From Calliopum simillimum (lineage: Eukaryota; Arthropoda; Insecta; Diptera; Lauxaniidae), in contig OX638370.1 in assembly GCA_951812925.1 (NCBI GenBank), positions 116,698,897-116,762,896 of the forward strand: a stretch of DNA of 64,000 nt, written 5' to 3'. A program made the translations under genes and the position numbers. Shown here one piece after another: positions 10,491 through 21,655 of the stretch; within the stretch, counting starts at the first letter, position 1, and every line of letters begins with the position of its first letter. The notes below the pieces were generated by a model that did not search any database, had not been told where the DNA came from, and saw nothing but the letters and a program-made list of their open reading frames with translations.

Positions 10491-12526
10491 ATAATTTAAG
10501 TGAATTTATTCTAGTTTCAGATGTAGTTCATTACGGACTAATTACAAAAAAACTAGACCAAAGATTGGACTATTGAGAGAATTGACTCCAAGGTCCTACA
10601 GGGCAATATGCGGTTTGACTTGAATACTTGCTGTATGCGTTTCGTATATGTATTTCAGACATAAAGTTCACTATAATTTTGCTTATGTAAATTTTCTAAT
10701 AAATAATTTCAAATACAAACCAGCCATTTCTGTGAAATGGCTCCAAATGGTCTTATGAAGCAATCATCATATCTTAAGATAAATAATGACTAAAATTTAA
10801 AATACAACAATCTAACAAGTTTAAAGTTTAATTTTTTTTTCTAATACTTAAATCAGTCATTTGACACTAAGCTGAGCACGTATTTTAAAACAACTTTCTT
10901 GCACAATATACTTAAATACTCGCATCAAGAAGTATCTACAAACTTGTTTGATTGCCTATTTTAAACATGACTTCATATGTTTGTGCCAGACCGGCGCGCA
11001 TTAAACGATTAAAAACAAATTAAAATTTACTTGATTTTTAATATTTCCAATTTTTTGGAATGACTCATCATCAAGTATCTCCAAGACTTTAAAGCAGGTT
11101 CAATGAATTGTGCACTACCACAAAATTTGCGCGCAATCATTGCAATTTACTGTCAACGAAACACCAAACAATCTCAGCTGTCAACTTGTAGACATCAAAT
11201 CAAATGTCAAATTTAAAAATGCGAAAAAAATTGACAAATGCAATAAAAGCGTGAGAGAGCGAACGGGAGGGAGCTACAAAAAAAATCGTTTCAACTTGCG
11301 CCTGCGCAGTACATAAACAATATGCGACGCCGCTGTCCATACAAAGTCATATGAAATCCCCCAAACGAATCACGTTTGTCAGCGTCACGTCACGTCGCAT
11401 CAACTCATCCGCGTCATAGTCATCGTCATCAACGCCACAAATCTCTAGTGATGAACGCGCAAATTGACGTACATATAAATACAAGTACGTGTAGTGGCGA
11501 GGCAATTCCACGAATGGCATTATAATATAATAGATATTTACTTTATATGAAAATTTAACAAAATTTTAGAAAAATTAAAGTTTGGCATTTGGAAAACAGG
11601 AATGAAAACTTATGAAAACTTTCCATGAAAAGAGATTTTGGTTCAAAACATGTGAGAATTTTTCTGGGCTCCTGGCTCCGAAAGAATATCAAAATTGCCT
11701 AATAAAATTAATCAACTTTTGAACAAAATAAATTCAAGCTTTTCCAGCTTCATGTTATCTCGTTTGCATGGCATTACCCGTGTGAATTTTTCTGTTCAAG
11801 AAATGTAGATACCAAAAGAGCTATGCGTGGATGACATTGCAAAAGATGCAGCAGCAACAGAGCAACTAAAGAAATGAAACTCACTTTCAATGCAACAAGT
11901 TGATGATGAGGACGATGATGATGAAAACAAAAAAAAAAACTTGCATGCGATAGACAATGCGAATTTACCGCTTTTTCCCCTGAGACAGACAGACAGACAG
12001 AGACTTCAACTAAAAGTTGCAGTCAGTCAGTCAGTTCCCGAGTTGTAGGAAGCAAGCGGGAAATGCGCAGTTTGGAGCAACAAGAATTATGTTGTACTTA
12101 AAGAAATTTGCAAGCTGTTGCTGGTCAAACCTGCTATTGCTTGCTGTTGCTGCTATTCAAGTGTGCAATTTGTTGCTGCTGCTGCTGCTACCATATGATG
12201 TTGCAAGTGAATTGAACAATTTTCAATATTGCAGTGAATTTCCTACTCTACACATGCGCACATGATTTATTTTGTTAAATGCAATACTTGGTTGCTGTTG
12301 CAGTTACTTTGTTTTTATCTTCATTTACTGTTAGTTGTTGGCTGTTGCAATTTTTCTTCATTGTTGCTTCATATGGATATTGGGTGTGTGCACTGGCTTG
12401 TTTCTATTTGCCTAAGTTTTTGGAATTTGATTGTTTTTAGAGTGACCAGATTCGAAGGTTTGTTTTTTAGAAAGTTATTTAGTCTAGGTTTTTGTTTAAG
12501 AGTATTGCAATTTCTTATCAAAATTA
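10491..12526. other. Intergenic; complex block with TGACGT/CACGTC motifs
   Basis: The segment 11110-11510 stands out as GC-richer and rich in GTCAC/TGACG words (for example GTCACGTCACGTCGCATC near 11385) and has TGCGCCTGCGCA near 11297. A cis-regulatory role is possible but untested. CAGACAGACAG occurs near 11986, CAGTCAGTCAGT near 12021 and (TGC)n near 12172. The open frames at 11110-11316, 12017-12265 and 12262-12570 show no domain. Confidence 0.4.
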
Positions 12527-12840
12527 GTTTAACTAGAGTTTGCCTCGTACCCGAAATTCAACCATTTTGATTTTACTTTTTTTTACGTTTCTTTTAAGCA
12601 TAGAGATCATATTATCGTTTTTTAGTATAAAGCCTATTTCATAAAAATCTATTCAGCGGTTTAGCTGTGGAAGCGTATTTTCTATTAAGGGGCATTGCAC
12701 TGCCTACTTAAAAACATAGAGATCATGTTCTCGTTCCTTAGTGTTAACCCTATCTCCGTACCAAATTCAATAAAAATCGGTGCTGCGGCTTAGCCGCGAG
12801 AGCGTTTTTTTCCATTTAGGGGCGTGGCAGCGCCCATTGT
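12527..12840. repeat. Interspersed repeat, ~130-bp units, copy B
   Basis: Shares with copy A (4884) the leading ACTAGAGTTTGCC and GAAATTCAACCATTTTGATTT, then two ~130-bp units with CTTAGTGTTAACCCTATCTCC, GCGGCTTAGCCGCGAGAGCG and GGGGCGTGGCAGCGCCCA. The minus-strand open frame overlapping it is a shadow. Confidence 0.7.
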
Positions 12841-13149
12841 TGAAAAAAAGAAAAATCTTGTGCACTGCTCCAATAAAAACAAAACCAAGCGAATATGTTG
12901 AGATTAACGATTTCATTTGCCTATTTATATAAAGATGATAATGATGATATTGACCCCTCCCATTCTTCAAGGCGATAGCTTGAAGCAATAAACACTGCCG
13001 TTTGTCCAGGCAGACTTCCCGTCGAAGTCAAGTCTTTTTTAAGAGGTGCATTCTTTAAAATACTTAGAAATAACATAAAATTTTGGCAGACATCCTTTGT
13101 GGGGGCATAAAATAAGGACATAAAATGGCAATTCGTAACAAATGATCGC

Positions 13150-14260
13150 CGTACGAGCCATCGATCTTAGCACAGTTTCAGTTCTTCTCGGTTTTTCCCC
13201 CTTAAAAACCAAATTCATCAAATCTCTGAAAAGGAGATGGATGAGATTTGGTATACTCCCACATATAGAAATACTTTTGCTCAAAATGAAGTTTGCTGAA
13301 TTTTCCACTGTGCGTTAGCGTCAATCAGAAGAGGTTTCCATGTAGAAAAATGGGCGAATCAACTCCTCCCAAAAAGGAAATACCACATATATCTTAAGCT
13401 GTTTGTTGTGGATAGATGATAAATTCCACTAAAAAGATAGGTGGTGCCACGCCCCCAAAAAACGAAATTCCTTACAACACTGAAACTTTTAAGCGTAGAT
13501 AGATGAGATTCGCTACTTTTATAAAACCCATCAAGATAAATAAAAATCACTCGAAAAAGTAGCGGTTCCATGCCCTTCAAAAAATGAAACTCGTCTTAAC
13601 GCTGAAACTTTTTCTTCCCTTGAAGATGAAGAAAATATTTTATTCCAATATGAATCTGTTAAGTGGATGTGATTCCAATGAGTAATGTGCCATCTGTGAT
13701 CGCATGAAACATGTACATCTTATATGAAATCGTGCAACAGTTCTGGCAACAAAAACTTATTAGGTACTTAGGGTGCCAAATCATCCATGATATGGTGCCA
13801 TATCACCCATTGTCTCGAGTGATACCATCCTTTTTTTTTTAATTAATTAAAGAATTAATTCGTGTTTGATTTCTTTAAAAATATCTTTTCTGGTTTTATA
13901 GCAGTTTAACGAAAAAGGTGCCATTTCTCCCGGACTTACTCCTTATAAATATAAATAAATACATAAAATAAAATTTGCTGAAATTTTCACAGTGTGTTAG
14001 TATCATTCTGATGAAGATTACTGTGTGGAACAATGAGCGGCGCTTTCCAAAAACGAAATTCGTCACATCTCTTTAACTGTTTGTTATGGATGGATGAATT
14101 TTGGCAGTTATGAAAATTTAACTAAAATTAATTACATCCACTGGAAAAATAGGTAGTGCCACTCCCCAAAAACTAAAATTCGTCATAGGTCTGAAAAATC
14201 AAATTTGTCATAGCTCTGAAACACCGCTCAACAGCATGTTTTTTGCTAAAATATTTCAAC
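13150..14260. repeat. Tandemly duplicated GGTGCCACGCCCC-type repeat block
   Basis: Two related segments lie about 700 bp apart, at about 13275-13470 and 13972-14190. Shared words are GTGCGTTAGCGTCA/GTGTGTTAGTATCA, CTGTTTGTTRTGGATRGATG, CCACTRRAAARATAGGTRGTGCCAC and ACGAAATTC. The GGTGGTGCCACGCCCCC motif is the reverse complement of the motif in the 4.9- and 12.5-kb repeats. Between them at about 13760-13935 are three GGTGCCA words, related to the element at 59596. No coding. Confidence 0.6.
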
Positions 14261-17198
14261 TCTGAATGTTTTTCCTTGCTTTCGAGGAAGTCTTTTGGTT
14301 AATGCTTACTTTTCTAGATCATACTTTTATCGAAACATAAATTAAATGGTATAAAAACCACCATAAATCTGTAATGCACAATGGGTTTTTGACCTTTAAA
14401 GTTAATTACTTAATATTTTATAACTTTGAAAGTAAAACCAAATCCAATGAGTTTAGCCGTCAGTTTCACTTTCTTCTACACATACGAATGAATGTATGAA
14501 CTACATGATGTATAAGATACGAAATGCCAGCAAAACATTTGCCAACTTTTTTTTTCCAAAAAGTTACACATATATAATTTTCAATACTTTCTCAAAAAGC
14601 AATTTATTTTGTTAAAACTATAAAAAAAAACTAATAAATATCACATTTTAACAATCATTAATTATTGCAGTTTGCAAAATCAAAGAGTTGCAAAAAAAAG
14701 TAATGGCAACAAATAAGCAGCTGCTTAACTTGGCTTAAGTCAAATAAACTGAAATAGGTAACACTTAAAAAAAGTTAATTATAGGCAACAGCCGCAGCAT
14801 GATCATTATAGATAGTTATATGAAAAAAAAAAGAAATAAAAGTTGTAGAATTTCAATAAATCTCTTTGAGCAAAAATTAATCAACAACAAAATAATTATT
14901 GCAAATTTTTTACATTTTTATTTATTTAAAGAAAAAAAGATATATCTACAAAACTACACAAAATACAAATTCCAACAAAAAAATGCAGCGACAACAGCAG
15001 ATAAAATTTTTGTATTAACAATGTTGTTAATACTAAATGGTTTTGCTTACAACAACATTTTACAACAATATAAGTTATTGCAACAACAACAATAACTAAC
15101 TATGTATACATATATCGTTAAAAAACAAAAAGAAAAAAAACATTATGCAAAAAATAATCACTATGCTTAAACTCAGGCAACAAAACCTGTCAATCTTTTG
15201 ATTGCCATGAGCCATCATTAATCTTGATCGATTGCAGTTGGTAATCCTGAGGCCAACCAATATACCGCTAAGTTTTGTTATGCGCCCAATATAGTTAGTC
15301 AGCCAGCAAGCCAACCAGCTGGACATACGAACAATCAAATCAGCTGTTGACTAAGTGAATACTGACTGAATACTGATAGTGATAGTGAGAATGTTGGCTT
15401 AGGACTTACCACTCCACTCGAAAGTCCACCATTGAAGAAATATCTTATGTTTTGCTGTTGCCACTGATGACGCCAATAATGGTGATTAACCATTTGACTT
15501 GTGTTTTCAATAATGATTTTTATCATAAAATTTACCGTTCTGTTCAGCGCAGGCGCAGCATATGATTTGATGTGTTTTAATAATAAGTTGGGTACATGAA
15601 CATAAGAAAGCCTGCTGTTGCAGAAAGTGTGGAAAAAAATGTGGTCAAACATATGGGAGTGTCATTAATTTTAGGTTAAGTATTTTGACTTGGAAACTGT
15701 ATTTTCTTGGTCAGTGGTAATGATGATATGCATGGTTTAAGTTGTGCGATTCTTTCCCTGGTAATCAACATGCAAGTATGTTGATTTTAGTAACATCAGT
15801 AATTTTTACCATATACATAACTCTAGTTTTCAAGATGTTTGGGTTCTAAAGTGTTACAGTCAAAGACACAAAACAGAACATTTATTTTAACTCGTGTGAA
15901 GTTGGCTTCGGTTTTTTCGAAAAAAGAATATTTTTTCAGAGTTCTGAATCCGTTGAGAATAGTTTCAGAGTTCTTTCACTAAATTCAAAATAGTTCTGCA
16001 AAATTGCAACAAAAATCGGAGCTCACAAGAAAAAACTTCTTCCATCGGTCACATCGAAAATAAACTTGATCGTAGAGGAGTTCTATTGATTGGCGTTCAG
16101 AGTAGCATTTGAAATCTAAGTAACATTTTTCCAAAATAATCTTAATTTTTATCTTAATCGAAAAAATAGAAAAAAAAAATTTTTGGATACCCAAAAAAAA
16201 GTTACTAGGAGTTCTTTTCGAATGCTTTGAGCGCTATACAGAACTCTAATCAGAATTCATCTCAGATAAAATTTTTGTTTCGGATACTTAAAAGTTAGAA
16301 AAACGAAAATTTTGGTAAAATGTTAGAAAGATTTTCTTTAGAGGTTTTCAAACGCTACTCAGAACTTTGTTTGGAACTTCTCTACGATAAATTTTTTTTG
16401 TATTTTCATAAATGACTTGTGGAACCTTATTAAGCGTTTAACATGAAAAGAACAAATATTTTGGAAAAGTGGTACCTACGAGGATTTTCTGTTGAACTCT
16501 TCGAGCGCTATGCAGAACTCTTTTTTTTGGAGGAAATTTTTATTTAAATGCACAAAAACTTCAAAATCCATATTCCAGATATAGAGGTTTAATAATCTAA
16601 ATAACCAAGGTATTTTGATGCAAAAGTACTCGAACCTTGAAGTGAGTTTCACTAGTAGAGATTTCAGACTTATCCAGGCACCACTTAACCTGGTTTCACG
16701 CTCTAAAAAAATTTCGTGTATTTTTAGTGGAAATCAATGATACTTGTATGTACACGTATTATCGTGTAGGGCTAAAATTAAACGTCTACATTTGTCGCGA
16801 TCCCTTGCAATTATATCTTATCGAACATTATTCTTTTAGGATTACAGGAGAAGATATGCAATATATCCATTGGGTTTAGGCAAAACCAATAGATTTTTCT
16901 TTTCAGAATACTCTGAGGTTTAAGGATCTCCGATAAGATCCGTTAAATATTTCGTGTCTCTCGACAGTTTAAAGTGGTTACAATGACTGTGAAACGGCGA
17001 TATAACTTTAAAACAGGGCTTTCATTTTTCAATATGAGACTAATTTCAATAACAATGCACTCAAGGGTTAAATTACAATATAAAACAAAAAGTTTAAACA
17101 GAAATATTTGCGGAAATATAGAAAACATGCGAATGTCATGTAGGAATTCAATTATTTTAATTAACTCGAATTGTTTATTTCTAATTGAATTTATTTAA
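14261..17198. other. Intergenic upstream of the DUF1091 gene, no gene seen
   Basis: Very AT-rich; runs of AACAACAAC near 15050-15090. From 15900 to 16530 phrases like GAGTTCTTTTCGAATGCT and GAACTC.TCGAGCGCTATGCAGAACTC recur, an old local duplication. Open frames here lack domains or codon structure. Confidence 0.45.
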
Positions 17199-17240
17199 TA
17201 TAAATAAATCGAATCTCTCTTTTTAGTCTATTAGTCAGTT
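17199..17240 (+). promoter_or_regulatory. Candidate core promoter (TATA and initiator)
   Basis: TATAAATA at 17199-17206 and an arthropod initiator match TCAGTT at 17235-17240, 8 bp ahead of the ATG of the DUF1091 gene. The TATA-to-initiator spacing (about 38 bp to the A) is longer than the usual ~30, so one of the two may be fortuitous. Confidence 0.4.
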
Positions 17241-17247
17241 GCTCACT

Positions 17248-18259
17248 ATGGTTCTACAAACAAAGTATTTCTGTATAGCAATCTACTTTTACTGGTTTTA
17301 TTTCTATGGTAAAGTCCTTAACACAGTACATGGTATTGCCCTGGTATGTACATAATGCGTTTTATAATTTTATATAGTTTCTTAAAGAATATTAAATTAA
17401 TTTTTAAAATAAAGCCCCTTAAGGCCGACTATACCATAGAACCATTATACTATGAAGTCATACCTGGTAATGAAGAAACGGTGGCGAATTTTTCAGTTTG
17501 GAATTTTAAAAATATAAAACGTACGCTGGTGCTGAATGGCAACTATAGCTATACCGAGGATATGGATAATACTTTTTTGGTAAAAAAATGTCTATTTTGA
17601 AAGTGTTAAGTCTATTTAGTATTTAATCATTTCATATAGCGTGGCATAGATGTTTACTATAGTTCCAAAGGAAATAATAAATATGAGAAATTACCGCTAC
17701 GTCTGCCTTTAGTACCAATGTGTGAATTTTACAACACTTCATATAGAAAATATATTGAACCACATTTTATTGGTAAAACAAATTTTCCCACATTAACAGC
17801 GGAGGGTATATGTCCAATACCGAAGGTAAGTTGCATTAAGATGTCAAAGCAAAATTAAAGTATGTGATAAAAGTTTGAAATCAATCAATCTGTGTACTTC
17901 ATACTTCATACTATTTTAACGTAACCGACAAAATTTGCTTTAATATAGATTTTGAGAATATTTCTCGTTTTGTATATTCATAAGAAATTGCTAAATTTGT
18001 ACTCAAAAATTTATAAAAACATGCTTCAATGTCGTTTGCGTTAATTTTGCATTGAACTTATACATCTTCTTAATGCAAATATTTTATGTTTCAGGGCAAC
18101 TATTGGGTTGAAGGCGTAACTTATAATGAAGCAAATCTGCCAGCACATATGCCACATGGCACGTATAGGCTCGAGGAACGTTTCTATAAAACCAAACCAA
18201 CACAAAAGATGGTTGGAGGCATAAATTTTTTTGCACGTGTTTTGGATGGTCATGGTTAG
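17248..18259 (+). CDS. DUF1091 family secreted protein, 4 exons
   Basis: The one well-supported host gene; product function unknown. Exons: 17248-17343, 17424-17579, 17640-17825 and 18095-18259, with stop TAG at 18257-18259. All introns are phase 0 (donors GTATGT, GTAAAA, GTAAGT; acceptors AAG, TAG, CAG) and give 200 residues, within the usual size range of this family. Residues 1 to ~30 form a hydrophobic signal peptide (FCIAIYFYWFYFYG). The second half shows the family pattern: RLPLVPMCEFY (Cys112), EGICPIPKGNYWVEG (Cys142) and LPAHMPHGTYRLEERF near 161-176. DUF1091 proteins are insect-specific, often multicopy, and related in fold prediction to lipid-binding ML/MD-2 proteins; a secreted ligand-binding role is inference. 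The least certain boundary is the exon-2 acceptor at 17422-17423; an AG at 17413-17414 keeps the same frame and would add three residues. No paralogue is visible nearby, and the flanks are repeats. Confidence 0.78.
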
Positions 18260-18506
18260 ATTAGATAAAGTAAAATTTGTAATTATATATAAAACTTACA
18301 ACTTATAATCATTTTCAAGACAAATGGCCGCTGAAGTGTTCGTAAACAAATTTACCTGAAATGAAGAGAAAAACATAGTGTTATTAAAATTAATATAGAA
18401 AAAATTAACTAAGTAATATAATACCTAAGTTACAAGTACAAGTATTATTACAATTCAAAAATCTTTACATAAAACATTTTGGTAGATTATGTTAAAATAC
18501 AAATCA

Positions 18507-18528
18507 AATAAACTGTGAGGAGAATAAA
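18507..18528 (+). terminator. Candidate poly(A) signals of the DUF1091 gene
   Basis: AATAAA occurs at 18507-18512 and again at 18523-18528, about 250-270 bp after the stop codon. In AT-rich DNA such hexamers are common, so only their position supports use. Confidence 0.35.
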
Positions 18529-18618
18529 ATGCGGTGCTTTTGCACGAAAAACTAATTATAATTCAAGAAAAATCGTTATCGAACATTAAAAAATTTTATG
18601 GAACATTATGATAACTAC

Positions 18619-19354
18619 TTATACATATTATATTAAAGACTCCTAAACTGCTGGACCGATTACCATGAAAATTCATATATATAAGTTTTCGGTACGTTCA
18701 TACGTCATTAGTTTTTTGGGGAAGGGAGCGTTTTTTTTTTTTTCACCCAAAGGTCCTCCCTTAGATGTCGGAACCAAAAATTATGACAAATTTTATTTTT
18801 TCATTATTTTCGTATTTTCTACGTGACCTTTTACGACATTTTAGAGGAAAAAATTTTGTTACAACCAAGGGCTCCTCCATGGGTGTTGGAACCAAAAATT
18901 TTTAAAAAAATTTTTCTTTTTTCGTTTTTTCATGTTTTCTACGCGTTACGTGACTTTTTACGCCATTTTAGTGCAAACAAATTTTTTTACCAAAAGGTCC
19001 CCCATTGGGTGTCGGAACCAAAAATAAAAAAAAAAAATTTTGTTTTTTTCGATTTTTCTACGCATTTCATGACTTTTTACGCCATTTTAGTGTAAAACTA
19101 ATTTTTTTCACCCAAGGGTCCCGCATTGGATGTCGGAACCAGAATTTAAGAAAAAAAAAATTTCATTTTTTTCGATTTTTCTACGCGTTTCATGACTTTT
19201 TATGACATTTTAGTGGAAAAAAAAATTTTTTTTCCTGTTTCCAAAAAAATGAACTCATCAAATTTCTGAAAATATTTATTTATTGGGGACATAGAAGAAA
19301 TTTGGTACGTATGTACAAGAGAAGGTGTAGAAAGGCACACCAGCAAAATGATAG
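18619..19354 (+). mobile_element. Non-autonomous Helitron, copy 2
   Basis: Same family as 6338-6994. The left end has AGACTCCTAAACTGCTGGACCGAT. The right end has the hairpin GGTGT (19324-19328) and ACACC, then AGCAAAATG and ATAG followed by T. The internal tandem unit (TTTTTCGATTTTTCTACGC, CATGACTTTTTACGCCATTT, CCCAAGGGTCC..CATTGGATGTCGGAACC) is repeated about five times. It lies about 350 bp downstream of the DUF1091 stop, in the same orientation as copy 1. No coding; the open frames at 18823-19205 arise from the tandem repeat. Confidence 0.75.
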
Positions 19355-20924
19355 TTTTCAATATTTTCGGATTATAAATGAAATCATCATTGGTCAAAAA
19401 TATACTTTTTAAACATTTGAGAGCTTTAACAAAATTGCAGTCAATTTATGTATATACATAGGTACAAAAGTATTCACATGCTAAGAAATTGTACAAAGTT
19501 TAACAAACCGAGTATATCACCATATATAGAACTTAAAAATAACTCGCCATTTCAATGACGTTTGTTTACACACAAATGTAGTATGAAAAAACAAAAATTT
19601 TATTAATAAAACGCCTTAAAACTAAAGAGTACTTGAGAAGGTCGTTGCTTATCAGAGTCGCACAAAAAAAAGTAAAGGAAATACCAAGTATAAACTTTTT
19701 ATAAATATATATAATTAAAGATAAGGCAGCGGCAAAAACGATTTAGCAACGACGAGATAAAAACCATTTAAGTAACCTAATTGTATAAAGTCTAAGGAAA
19801 AAGATTTCACTTAAACAAAAACTGTAGAAATATATTTCATTGTAATGAAATAAATGCTCAAGTGATAAGCTGAGTAATAGTTATGAGTACTCGAATGAAG
19901 AATTATTGTATTTTGCCAATGAAATAGTAAACAGCGCCATAAAATATAGGCGAAGTTATTTGAAGTGGGGTATTAAAGCTTTATTAATATGACTTAATGG
20001 CGGTAAATGTGAAAAAAAATTCCTGATATGAGCGAACACGTGAAGAAAAACTGAAATTTTTTTGTTTTAATATAAATAGACATTCGAATCACTAATAAAT
20101 AATACACTTAAAGTGAATCATTAAGAAATTCTTACGAAAGTAACACTTTTAAAAACTCATCTTAATACGTTTATTCCGCGCCGAAATATAGCTTTGCCTC
20201 AAATACCAGAAATTGAAAATTAACGCTTTATAAAACCTTGACAAATTAAGCACCAAAATCACCAAATTCCGCGTTCCTGTGCACAAAATCAGCATCATCG
20301 TAAAAACGTTGAGCTCTTAAAATTATATGTTTGTAATATCATACAACCCACAAAGAGATGAATTGTTCTCATGAAATTAAAGCAACAAATGTGCGCATCT
20401 TGCTGAAATCAAGGTGTGTCAATATGCCCGAAAAAAATCACATCACAAATGAAAAAAGTGGTATACAACAACATTCCATGATTTACGTTCTACAAAAGTA
20501 TGCAAATTTTTTTCGAGTCAAAAAAAAATAACATCATAAATATTTAGTTAATATTTATTCCCTTAAAAAAGTGTATTTTTTTGCAGAATTCTTTCGAAAA
20601 AAACTGTTTGTATAAGTAATAATTTATCTTTGCGATAATTTTGTCTGACGCCAAACGCACTTACGTTCTACCAGATAAAAAGTAATGACAAAACAACACG
20701 CGGAAAAGATATTCAACGCGTATGGTTTTTGTGTATTTAATGAATTTCGAATGATCGCGGTAGGCAGGTAAAACTTGTCGAACAAATGTGAAATCTTTTT
20801 TGACAATTTTTTTTGGAATTTTTATCATTTGCTACCTTAACCCATTAGTGCAAGTTTTTTTTTGTTTTTCTGAAAATATGTCATTCGTCAAGTATGCATT
20901 CAGATTCTGACTCAAATTTCTTAA
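19355..20924. other. Intergenic, nothing recognised
   Basis: AT-rich, no repeats of note and no coding signal on either strand. TTAACCCATTAG near 20836 resembles a piggyBac end but has no partner. Confidence 0.45.
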
Positions 20925-21268
20925 GGAGTTGACGTGAAGCCTGTAGTAGCAAAAACTTTGATAGAATTTTGAAAGAAAACTGGAAGAATTTCACAGCAAA
21001 AGTCAGTCAACTCCCATAACTTAGGGTAGCACGGAAGATGACAGGTGCCATCATAACTTAGGCCGCATTTGGGCCCATTAAATAACCAGCTAATAACTTT
21101 ACTTTCAACCGACAATTTCAAAAATTTTATATACTCCAAATGGATTTCAGTTTCTTTTGAGCGATATCTTCAATAAAGTCAAAGAAATGACTTTCGGACA
21201 CCTTATAACGTCGGTTTTTCAGCGCTGGGCATTCACAAAGGAAATCAAAAATGGACTCTTCCAGGCCA
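20925..21268 (-). pseudogene. LINE ORF2 C-terminus plus 3' UTR (5'-truncated)
   Basis: On the minus strand a frame ends at 21127 after ESIFDFLCECPALKNRRYKV and SHFFDFIEDIAQKK. This is the Cys-containing C-terminal region of LINE ORF2 proteins that carry an RNase H domain (pattern LCECPAL..R...L..HFF..L.DI). The following ~200 bp, down to about 20925, would be the 3' UTR. Everything upstream of this tail is replaced by the simple-repeat array at 21270-21655, so the copy is 5'-truncated. Confidence 0.7.
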
Positions 21269-21269
21269 G

Positions 21270-21655
21270 GAAGAGGTAGAGGGGTAGAGGGGTAGAGGGG
21301 TAGAGGGGTAGAGGGGTAGAGGGGTAGAGGGGTAGAGGGGTAGAGGGGTAGAGGGGTAGAGGGGTAGAGGGGTAGAGGGGTAGAGGGGTAGAGGGGTAGA
21401 GGGGTAGAGGGGTAGAGGGGTAGAGGGGTAGAGGGGTAGAGGGGTAGAGGGGTAGAGGGGTAGAGGGGTAGAGGTAGAGGTAGAGGTAGAGGTAGAGGTA
21501 GAGGTAGAGGTAGAGGTAGAGGTAGAGGTAGAGGTAGAGGTAGAGGTAGAGGTAGAGGTAGAGGTAGAGGTAGAGGTAGAGGTAGAGGTAGAGGTAGAGG
21601 TAGAGGTAGAGGTAGAGGTAGAGGTAGAGGTAGAGGTAGAGGTAGAGGTAGAGGT
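21270..21655. repeat. (GGGGTAGA)n followed by (GGTAGA)n array
   Basis: About 24 near-perfect copies of the 8-mer TAGAGGGG (about 21280-21472), then about 30 copies of the 6-mer GAGGTA (to about 21655), with a clean switch between them. On the minus strand the 8-mer is read as PLYPSTPL repeats and the 6-mer as Pro-Leu repeats. This makes a 190-residue open frame that fuses to the LINE tail; it is not a real protein. The G-rich strand is +, with over 20 consecutive GGGG tracts separated by four bases. Confidence 0.95.

Noticed and set aside
12767..13580. Cluster of minus-strand frames suggesting a gene
   Set aside because: They follow the GGTGCCACGCCCC repeat units and overlap each other in different frames.
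20836..20850. piggyBac-like TTAACCC end
   Set aside because: No inverted partner found downstream.
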